Below are positions 11,242 to 20,394 of a stretch of DNA of 64,000 bases, one piece after another. A program made the translations under genes and the position numbers. The first letter of the stretch is position 1. Every line of letters begins with the position of its first letter. Below the pieces are notes generated by a model, which searched no databases, was not told the origin of the DNA, and worked only from the letters and a program-made list of their open reading frames with translations. Source of the stretch: Moesziomyces globuligerus (Eukaryota > Basidiomycota > Ustilaginomycetes > Ustilaginales > Ustilaginaceae); NCBI GenBank assembly GCA_030849465.1, contig JARVLF010000002.1, positions 186,001 to 250,000 on the forward strand. Reading direction: 5' to 3'.

Positions 11242-14200
11242 ATGTTGTTCGCACAACCCAAGCAGGCGACCGACACGGGTCACCGCAATGGAGCTTCATC
11301 CATCCATGCAAGGATTCCTGCAACGAATCGGCGAAGTGGAACAGACTTCCCCAGAGCATCTCAACTTCCTTCTTTACCACCACCACTCTCTTCCGCAGCC
11401 ACCGACACCAAGCCGCACTCCACCGGCCCTTCACCATCACACAGCTCCCGCTACCAAAGTCTCCCGAGTGCACGAGAACGCTCATCACCGGAAGCAGCTG
11501 AGTCCTCATCTTCGACGGCTACTGCAGGCAGACAAGCCTCCGAGTACCAAGGATACGCCTCATTCTTTGACGGATACGCCTCGCAGGCGTCGCACAGCTC
11601 AAACGACAACCCTGAACCGGGCTTAGACGCCAGGGACTCCCCAGTCAAAGCTTCCACATTCAATCTGTTCAGTACCGACGAGGACGAGGATCTCAGAGAC
11701 CTGCGCGCCCTCAGCTTCACCAACTCGATCAGAATGAATCTCGAAGCGCTTAGCCGTAGCAGTGCGGACCACTACGCGTACAATGCCGACGGCTACGAGG
11801 ATCCCAACCTGCACTATGGCGCGAAGTCCGTCGAAGAGACACACGACGCAAGGTGGATTCAGAACTCGTACGCAGAGCTGATCTCCCAACTCTCTTTCGC
11901 CCAAGAAGGCGCTGACCACCGTTCTCGCGGACGAGACCGGGATGAGCGAGACTACCGAACTCTCAGTCGCGGCCATCTCAGCCATGAATACCGGGAGGCG
12001 GCCTCGACAAATTCTTCGAAGGACTCGCCGCAAACGGCGAGCCTCGCTTCTGGCAGGAGCTCGAGCGATGCTAACGAAGACGATCTCAAGACTCCGCCCG
12101 AGCCCAGCCTCGAAAGGTTCGAGTCCTCGATGGACAGCACTCGCTACGAGTCGGACCCAGCTTACCGCGGCCATGCTTCATCGCTGTATGCGCAGCCTGC
12201 CTCTGAGACCGCATTCCCTTCGATCGCGGCGGCCTCTAGACAGGCTGACAGTCACTCGGCCCTCAGTGCTCCTCAGCTTGGCTCTCCATTCCAGCCCTCG
12301 CAGCCGCAACCGAACCGCGCACTCCGACGCACTAATCTGCAGGAAGCATTCGCAAGCTATCAGATCGGCGATGAGTCCGAGGTCGAGCTACTGAATGATG
12401 CGGTTCAGGAACAGCGGCGTGCAGCCGGCAAAGGTAAGATGATGTCTAGGCAGCTGCCCGAGACGCGCAGCGCTACTGCGATGTCATCCCCAGCCGCCCC
12501 GGCCCAGGGCAGCCGCAGGCCGTCGGCCTTTACTGTGCTGGACGCCAGCAAGCCTTTCACTCGCCTCGGACCACAAGACATTGCCTTCAGCGCAACCAAC
12601 CTGTAAGTTCAAGCGCAGTAGCCCGACTTCCCCAAGGAGTTTGACAAGATCGCGCGGTCTGGCCGCTGTCCATGCGGAAACATGGATTTTGCGCCTCGAC
12701 GCGCGGCTCGAATTTCGCCTTTTCACTGCCACAGGAAGGATCCATGCGACTGACGCACTTTGCCTTTTCTGTGCCTTTTTTCGGATTTGCGAACACAGCC
12801 CGGAGCGCCCAGTGACGGCAGCCAACTGCGTCGAGATGATTGTGTCACACCATCCCGCGCTGTGCGACGCTCCACTCCGCGAGTTCGGCGAGGACGGTCA
12901 GCCGCTGCCCCCGACGAAGAAACAGGAGACGAGCGACGAGGAGCGCCAGGCCCGAAAGGAGGCGCTCCGTGTCAAGTTCTGCGCCAAGCAGCGACTCTCC
13001 CTCATCAAGGCTATGGTGGTCATGGAATCGCGCTCTGCCGCGTGGAGGCGCATCGGACCGCTCAACGCGGCCAACAGCAACATTGCCACGGCTCCGGATC
13101 ACACCATCTCCACAGAGTCTTCCCCGAACGCTCAGAACGAGGTCGGCCGTCTGCCTCCGATGCCGAGCCCGTGGTCCATGGAGATCCGACACGAGCAGCT
13201 CGATGTGGCCCAGATCAAGGGCAAATCCAAGAAGTCGATCGAGCTTGCCTCGCTGCGTACAAACGCCCATTGCGTCAAGTGCGATGGCTCCGGTCTAGGT
13301 GCCTGCATTACGTGCAAATCGGAACAGGCTGACGAGTGCTTCTGGTGCTCCGGTACTGGCCGCGAAAAGACTCGCGCTCAGGCGTGGTGTCGCCGCTGCC
13401 AGGGCGCAGGTATCCTCAAGTGCAACACCTGCCATGGCTCGCTCAAGTCTGAATGCCGTACCTGCGAGGGCAAAGGCACAGGCGAGTATGGCTTCTTCGT
13501 CGACGTCACGGTCAAGCGGGTCGAAATGCCCGCCGTGCCTCTGGCCACCCTCTTCCCTCAGCTTGACGGCGCCTCTTCCTCGTTCCAGCCCAGCTACGAC
13601 GAGGTGAGGACCGCCGCCACGCTTGCACTGTGGGACTCGATCACCAGGCTTACCGAGGCGAGGCACCACGTAACGGCGAGCAAGGGCGGCAAAGGCAAGA
13701 GCAAGGACCTGGTCCCTGTCATGGCGGCGTGCGTGTGGGAGAACTCGACCACGCACGTTGTTGCCGTCGACGTTCCTCTGGCCGCCAAGTTCAAGAAGGG
13801 TTCAAAGCCTGCCCTTCGAGCTGAAGGGCTGCACAGGAAGATCCCGACGCAGAGGAGATTCTTTACGGTTCCCAACGATGTCGATCTCCGCTCAATCGAG
13901 CTTTCGGAGGACGACGTGACGAAGATCGTTCACGACTCGATTGGCGACCATGGCACCGGCGGACGTGTCCATGCAGCTCACACCCCTCCTGCACCCTATG
14001 CCTCCTCGCGTCACGCTCTCGGCGGTCCGTCTGGCTCAACGACGCCATCGCCCGCGATGAGCTCAGTCGACATGGCCTCGTCGTCCGCTTCGCTCGCCAC
14101 GCCGGAAGGGGGTGCGAGCGTGTCCGGCTTCTCTACCCCTTCGCGGGTCCCAAGTCCTCGCCCGGACATCTCGCCGGCAAAACCAGCCGCCAGAGAGTTC

Positions 14201-14452
14201 GTGCACCGTCCTAGCCCGCTTTCACAGCTGGCTGCCGCAACGCCTGCGGCTTCCGCAAACCCTGTCCAGACGAAGGCGGTCCGAACCGACGATGTTCGCG
14301 GCAATGGCTATCTCAGCTCGTCTCCTGAACAGCCGTCTCGGGATCCTTCGCCCAGCTCCAAGTCTCGAAGGCCGTCGGCTGGCCATGTGCTGTCCAAGAA
14401 GCTCAGCTCCAACATCCTGAACAAGCTCGGTGCCCACCGGGGCTCGGTCTGA
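11242..14452 (+). CDS. SSUH2-like protein with DnaJ-type cysteine-rich repeats (two exons)
   Basis: Exons 11242-12602 and 12799-14452 give about 1004 residues. The 196-bp intron has a GTAAGT donor and an ACACAG acceptor; using the earlier CACAG at 12734 runs into a stop within a few codons. The N-terminal half is Ser-rich and low in complexity. After it comes a conserved block, followed at roughly residues 612-685 by a CxxCxGxG-type array (CVKCDGSG, CFWCSGTG, CRRCQGAG, CNTCHG, CRTCEGKG). The segment that follows resembles the conserved C-terminal part of animal SSUH2 (Fls485) proteins. There is no J domain, so it is not a DnaJ. The C-terminus is Ser/Pro-rich. Function in fungi is not established. 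The cysteine array is certain; the SSUH2 assignment rests on remembered family layout. Confidence 0.8.
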
Positions 14453-14932
14453 TTCCGGCCTTCCTCTCTCTCTCTTTCTCCTCTTTGTGTCGCTTCTTGG
14501 TATCCGGATGGACCCTTGTACATCCCTCGTCATATAGATAGTAGATCCCTGCAGTCGTTCTTTGTCCTCTTGCATCCCAGCACAACTCGTAAATTCATCC
14601 CTGTCTTCTGCACTATTGAAGCAAGCTCTTCACGCTGTAGAGACTGGACGTGCCCGTGTGACTCCTGGAGTGAATTTTTCGAGAAGCTCCTGATCACCTC
14701 TTTCGGCGTAACACGAAGCGCCACTTTTTTCATGAGGCCGATTCCCGAGAACTGTTCAGTGTAGAGTGGGGAAAAAGTTTCCTCTAGCCCGGCCAAGAGA
14801 GGGTCTGGCCGCTGCTGAGCCGTCAAGCTCTGTTGGTTGTGCTCATCTATCTGCAACCTCCATCACCAACACTACTTTCCCGAATAGTATCTCACGACAT
14901 TTGATTGCGTTGGAAGGATTCATTGCACCGAG
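14453..14932. other. Intergenic region between the SSUH2-like gene and KRI1
   Basis: This 480-bp tandem spacer holds a CT-rich run straight after the upstream stop (about 14461-14486) and otherwise nothing recognisable. It must contain the 3' end of one gene and the promoter of KRI1. Confidence 0.6.
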
Positions 14933-17155
14933 ATGGAGCTTTTCGATGACGCCAGCGACTCGGCGGGCGGCAAGCCTGACATTCGCACCAAGCCCGAGGA
15001 GTCGCTGAACCACTTTACCATCAACAAAGACTTTGCCGAGCGCTACTTGCACAACAAGCAGCGTGCCGAGCTGCACCAGCTCGAGTCCAAGTACGGCAAG
15101 GATGGGCTCTCGGACGGCAGCGACGATGACAGCGACACCGACAGCGAGAGCGACGTGACCGAGGACGAGGACGGCGACCAGATCAACGCCAATGTCGACG
15201 CCGCTATCTTCCGCACGCTCCAGCGCATCCGAAACAAGGACGCAGCGCTGTATGACTCAAAGACCGACATCTTCGAGCAGGAGGCCAAGGCGGCAGAGCA
15301 GGCTGCCCGTCGGTCGGGCGCCGCAGTCGGTTCGCCCGCCAAGGTCTCAAGCACCACCAAGAAGAGCAAAAAGATGACGCTGCAGGACTACCAGCGCCAG
15401 CGTGTGCAGGAACTCATCGAGACGTCGGAGAACCCCGCTGAGGCACTCGCCGACGCAACATCGAGCGACCGTACCAACGGAATCCAGGACGATGATGATA
15501 GCGAGATGCCGTTTGCTCAGGAGCAGGAGGAACTCCGCAAACAGGTGTCGCAAGCATTCCACGCAGACGTCGACGATGCTGACGACCTGTTCGTCAAGCG
15601 CTCTGAGGCAGGGGGCAGTAAGGGCGCCAGCACGTACCGCGACGCAGTCATCGCCTCGCTGGGACCTGACGCCAGCGAGGACGTCATCCGCGAGGCGATC
15701 CGACGCAACCGCGAGACCGAGTCGTCCAACGCGGTTGCCTCTACCAGCACGGAACCAGAGGAGTCCAAGGCGAACGAAGACTTCCTGCTCAACTACATCC
15801 TCAACCGCGGCTGGATCGACAAGTCCGCCGAAGAGAGGCCCGTCAAGCCACGCCTCTCCAAGTCGCTGCTCAGGGCGAAATCCTCCGATGCGGCAGAGGA
15901 GGGCGCCGAGGATGCGGCGCAAGAAGGCGAGACTTCGGCAAACGCCTACGGACGTGACTGGGAAGCCGAGGCGGCGGAGCTCGAGTCTGAGGCATCTTTC
16001 GACTCGATGGCTGACGCGTTCGAGACGGCATACAACTTCCGCTTCGAGCAGGGTCCGGAATCGTTGACGATCCCGACGTATTCGCGTACACCGAAGGACT
16101 CGGCGCGACGCGAGGACAACACGCGCAAGCGCAAGCGTGAGGAGCGTGCGGCGCGCAAGGAGGATGAGAAGCGACAAAAGATGCAGGAGATGTCGCGGCT
16201 CAAGAACCTCAAGCGCCAGGAGATCGTGGACAAGCTCAAGAAGCTGCGCGAGGTAACCGGGTCGACCGTCGAGGACCTGCAGGGTCTGGATCTCGAGGGC
16301 GACTTTGACCCAGATGCGCACGACCAGGCGATGCAGAAGGCGTTCGGCGACAACTACTACGGCGACGAAGACGGCGACGAGAAGCCGAGCTGGGACGACG
16401 ACATCGATATCGACGACATCATCGCCGAGCATGAGACCACCAATGCGCCTTCCAAGAAGAACAAGAAGGCGAAACAGACACATGACGCCGACGAGGACGA
16501 CGAAGGACGCATTGAGATGGACGCCGACTTCATGGATGGCGACGCCCACGACGGGCAGGGCGCTGCCGGCTCCAAGGAGGCGGCGATCCGTGCGCGTCTG
16601 GCCGACAAGAAGCTGAGCAAGAAAGACCGCAAGAAGCTCAAAAAGAAGCTCAAGGCGGCGCTGTCCAAGTCCTCCTCCGCACCGGCAGACGGCTCAGACT
16701 CGGAAGCCGAGGGCGTCGATGAGGACACCATGGACGCTGACAAGGCGGCTGCATCCAATGTTCCGACTACCGCCGAGGACAAGAAGAAGGCGGCCAAGGA
16801 TATGATCGACTCGTACTACAACCTGGACTACGAAGACATGATCGGCGACCTGCCCACGCGCTTCAAGTATACGCAGGTGGCCAAGGCCGACTTCGGCATG
16901 TCGGCCGTCGACATTCTGCTCGCCGATGACGAACAGCTCAACTCGGTCGTCGGCCTGAAGAACCTCCAGCCCTACCGTCGCGGCAAGAACCGCCCCGTCG
17001 ATCTCGGAAAACGCCTTGGTCAGTTCCGAAAGGACGTATACGGCAACACCTCCAAGACCCCGGACGGCGCAGACAAGCCGCAGAAGAAGCGTCTGGGCAA
17101 GAAGGAGCGCAATCGCCTCAAGGCCGCGGAGCCGGGATCTTCCAAGGACGCTTGA
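14933..17155 (+). CDS. KRI1: KRI1, ribosome biogenesis factor
   Basis: This 740-residue intronless frame starts MELFDDASDS. KRI1 acts in the nucleolus in 40S/90S pre-ribosome maturation. The N-terminal family signature is visible (LNHFTINKDFAERYLHNKQR followed by ELHQLESKYG). The middle is strongly acidic and basic in turn, with helical charged stretches (EERAARKEDEKRQKMQEMSR). The C-terminal Kri1 domain is clear: YYNLDYEDMIGDLPTRFKY and then FGMSAVDILLADDEQLN and LQPYRRGKNRPVDLGKR. The tail is lysine-rich. The length is within the range of fungal KRI1 proteins. It converges with the P450 gene, 103 bp away. Confidence 0.95.
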   Translation: MELFDDASDSAGGKPDIRTKPEESLNHFTINKDFAERYLHNKQRAELHQLESKYGKDGLSDGSDDDSDTDSESDVTEDEDGDQINANVDAAIFRTLQRIRNKDAALYDSKTDIFEQEAKAAEQAARRSGAAVGSPAKVSSTTKKSKKMTLQDYQRQRVQELIETSENPAEALADATSSDRTNGIQDDDDSEMPFAQEQEELRKQVSQAFHADVDDADDLFVKRSEAGGSKGASTYRDAVIASLGPDASEDVIREAIRRNRETESSNAVASTSTEPEESKANEDFLLNYILNRGWIDKSAEERPVKPRLSKSLLRAKSSDAAEEGAEDAAQEGETSANAYGRDWEAEAAELESEASFDSMADAFETAYNFRFEQGPESLTIPTYSRTPKDSARREDNTRKRKREERAARKEDEKRQKMQEMSRLKNLKRQEIVDKLKKLREVTGSTVEDLQGLDLEGDFDPDAHDQAMQKAFGDNYYGDEDGDEKPSWDDDIDIDDIIAEHETTNAPSKKNKKAKQTHDADEDDEGRIEMDADFMDGDAHDGQGAAGSKEAAIRARLADKKLSKKDRKKLKKKLKAALSKSSSAPADGSDSEAEGVDEDTMDADKAAASNVPTTAEDKKKAAKDMIDSYYNLDYEDMIGDLPTRFKYTQVAKADFGMSAVDILLADDEQLNSVVGLKNLQPYRRGKNRPVDLGKRLGQFRKDVYGNTSKTPDGADKPQKKRLGKKERNRLKAAEPGSSKDA

Positions 17156-17258
17156 GTCTCTGTCCCCTTTTTGAGCATCGCAATGCCCATTTTGCATTTC
17201 CAGCGTGGTTTCCCTAAGCGCGTGGGGTGCGGGTGAGTGTCCGAGTGTGTCTGAACCG

Positions 17259-19013
17259 TTACGCACGGAGCGAGACGGTGGCGGCGAGCGGATCGAGCAC
17301 GTTGAGGACGCCGATCCAGCGTTGCGGATCTGGACGGGGCATCGGCCCCGCCGACTCGACATCGAAGCGGTCGAGGAAGAGCAAGCTGTTGGATAAAGAC
17401 ACGGAGCGGCAACACGTCAGCCATGGCATTCACCTCTTACTTGAACTGGTGCGCAGGATCGACTTACCAGAATGCCTTGATCTCTGCGACTGCCCAGTAG
17501 CGTCCCGGGCACTGCGGTGATAGGCACGAGGAGCAAGCGTCAGGGTATGCATGTGCAATGGGGGGTCAAGACTGTGATGGACACTTACCACGCGCGCGCC
17601 GAATCCGAAGGGGGTCCAGGTTCGCAGCGTCTCGCCGTCGATCTTGACGGTGCCCGGGCGGCGCTCCGGCTGGAAGCGCGTCTCGTCAAATGGCTCGAGC
17701 GTGCCGTTGTACTTGACACCCTTGCCCTTTTGTTGGGGCCACCACTGACGGAAGAAGCAATCAGAATCGTATCAGTCCCATACTCGAGTCTTACATCCGC
17801 AGACATGGCAAGCGGAACGCACCTGAGGATTGTGCTGGCTATCGTGTACGTTCCAGAAGAGGAGCTGCAGGACATCGCCCTTTTTGAGCTGCATGGGGAC
17901 GACGGTGTTGTTGGGTCCAATCGTGCGGACGACGGCGTCCTCAAGGCAGAAGCGCGGCACGTTCTGTGCGCTGTACACTCGGAGGGTCTCGCTGACAATA
18001 TTGTCCAGCAATGGCAAGTTCTCGCCCTTGAGCAGATCCGGATTCGACGCGACCTCCTTGAGCGTCTTTGGCGCGCCCGTCGAATTCAGGAACTGGGTGA
18101 CCTCGGCCCGGATCTGGGCGATCTTCTCGGGCTGCTGAAGGAGTAGGCTGATGATCCAGGCGCCCGAGAGAGGCGACTGGGTAGAGCCGAGCCAGGCTGT
18201 GCGGACGCAGATGGCGGCGGCATCGCGGTGGGAGAGGCCATGCTTCTGTTCCATCTCGGCCATCTGTTCGCGCATCTGGAGGGAGCACTCGGACAGATGC
18301 TCATCGATCTGCTGAAGCACCGAGTTGAAGAAGCTGTCTCGCGCGTCGAGTGCCTCCTGGGGTGGGCAGCCGCGGGAGAAGGCGTTGAGCTGGGCATCCC
18401 AGACACAGAACGACTTGTACTGGCCCTCTGGGAACGACTTGGTAAAGAGTGCCTCGACGGTGGACTGGAAGAAGGCCTCGCGCAGCAGCTGGAAGAGATC
18501 CGACTTGGCGCCAGGCTCGATGCGCTCAAACTGCCTCTCGACGCTGTCGACAAAGCGTTGCTGCAGCGACAAGAGGCGGGAACCGGAGAAGAGATGCGAC
18601 GAGTGCTTGACGTTGGTGGTGCCGCCCTCGCGAGCCAGCCAGTGGCCCGTCGATTCCGAGATGCCCCACATGGGTGCGGCAAAGATATGGAGCGGTCCAA
18701 TGTCGAAGCGGTCGGGCTGGTCGATGACGTCCTTGAGAGCGAGCGGGTCGCCGACGTAGACGCCCATGCCACCGGTGGGCTCGACCATGCGATGGACGTT
18801 ACCGTAGCGCTTGCGGCGCGCCAACCAGTTGTCGCGGACATTGCCCTGGTCAGGCACACCTGTTTCAGGCGATACGTCGACGAGGGGCGGCCTCTGCGCC
18901 GGGAGCTTGTCGGCGACACCGCGCGATCGCTGCCTCAAGAGCAGCACAAGGGCAAAGGCAGCAGCGACGGCGGCGAGCAAGACGGACATGCCGTCCGTAC
19001 GCAGTTCGATCAT
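17259..19013 (-). CDS. Cytochrome P450, CYP7/CYP8-like (four exons)
   Basis: Exons 17823-19013, 17589-17744, 17468-17511 and 17385-17259 join in frame to about 505 residues. All three introns are 56-82 bp with GT..CAG ends. An N-terminal membrane anchor (about residues 9-26) is followed by a basic stretch, as in ER P450s. The ExxR motif is ETLR, followed by VYSAQNVPR. The heme loop is FGFGARVCPGR, with the Cys coded by exon 3. Helix I reads TAWLGSTQSPLSGAW and lacks the usual AGxDT acid-threonine pair. That, and the region before ExxR, recall CYP7/CYP8 enzymes. The substrate is unknown; sterol or lipid oxidation is only a guess. A TATA box lies about 150 bp upstream (19161-19170). Confidence 0.9.
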
Positions 19014-20394
19014 GGCGATGTCGGAAGTGCCGCGAAGAGGAGGCTAGCGAGCGCGATGGTGATCTTGGAGAGAGAAGGCAAGGAAGCGGAGCGAATGCAG
19101 GGTCGCGGAGTAGCTTTGATCGGAACGGCCCCGACCGAGGCGTGCAAGCATCGTTGTTGCTTTATATAATGGCTGCTGGATGCAGATCCAGAGTTGCGGA
19201 CCTTCCAAAGGTAGATGCGAACCCTCGATAAGTCGCTGCAACTTCTGCAGCTTTAGCGCTTGTACGTATCAGTGCGTTTGCAGCCGGGCTCGTCGAACGG
19301 CGAACCGGTTCTCCTCTTCCGATGCACGGACGGAGCAGGGGAGCTGCATCCTTCCAGCCACCCAAGGTGGCGGGTCTTCTCGCCGAAAGCACCCTGAGCC
19401 AAGCGCTGGTCCAAGACGAGCTGCACGCGCTCATGCGGCAACGCGTCTAAGCGACTGCAGACCGCCTCGAGGCGCCGGGGCCCGGATTGTGCCTCTCGGT
19501 TATGCTAGCAGCCTCTGCATGTTCCGCACATGCCCACCCAATCGTTCGCGCTCTATTTCCCGCACTTGGGCGCTTCCCTTTGACCGTCCAACAGACCGAC
19601 GTGGGAAAAAGCAAACGGTGTCCATCACAGCGGAGCTCCGAATCTTCGCGCGCTCACCCGCCATGGAAGCAGCAACAGCGCATGCACAGATTGCCAAGCG
19701 CATGGCCCAAACTTGCGGTTCAATAAATAAGGTCGGTTGCTCTTCAACTTGCTTCCCAATCTCAACCCAATCGTTCGACCGGAAAGAGGACAAAGGGCAG
19801 CGCACGCTTTCAGAGCTTGACTTATTGGTGAGCCGCGAACGTCGAGTCTTGAGCTGCCCACCTTCGCAGTGCTTGTTTGGTGAGACTCGATGGCAAGGAC
19901 CTTGTACGGCGGCTCAATACAGCAGGCTTCAACAAAATGTCTATGCCCCGTACGGAAACGTAGCTGCCACGCTAAAGCCTACGGGCCTGGTCTCTGGATC
20001 CTTCTCACCCGTCTGCCGCTTGTGCTCTTCTTCGGCTGATGAGATCCTCAAGTCGAGCTGTGCCACAAGGACGTTTAGGAGTGCCCGTCCCGTCTTTCAT
20101 GGGGCCGATGCTTCTATCATAGTCCGAGTTGCTTGGACGCCACAACCGTCGGATTCCGGTCCTCGGATTTCGGAACCAGACTGGCATCCGTGGTGGGTGT
20201 GGTCGTCTGGCCAAATTTCTTCCCGCTCTGAAAAAGTTGGACCCTTCCTTGGCTGCGCATACAGTAAGTGGATGTGGAGATCGGGCTCAAGCCGATCGTC
20301 ATCCAGCGGGGCTCGTTGACTTCGTCTTTGCCGTCAGCCTTCATCTCTCCGTCCCTCTGCCATCTCTTCGCTGCGCCGCATCGTGTTCGCGACC
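19014..20394. other. Divergent intergenic region, P450 and MTG2
   Basis: These 1.38 kb contain the promoters of both flanking genes. Apart from the P450 TATA box, I saw only scattered short frames of random composition and a CAATAAATAA AT-rich patch near 19720. Confidence 0.6.
19161..19170 (-). promoter_or_regulatory. TATA box of the P450 gene
   Basis: The minus strand reads ATTATATAAA about 150 bp upstream of the P450 start, in GC-rich surroundings. Confidence 0.5.

Noticed and set aside
12581..14452. SSUH2-like second exon read as an independent gene starting at 12581
   Set aside because: The first part of that frame is the intron. The GTAAGT donor at 12603 and the ACACAG acceptor at 12798 join it in frame to the upstream exon.
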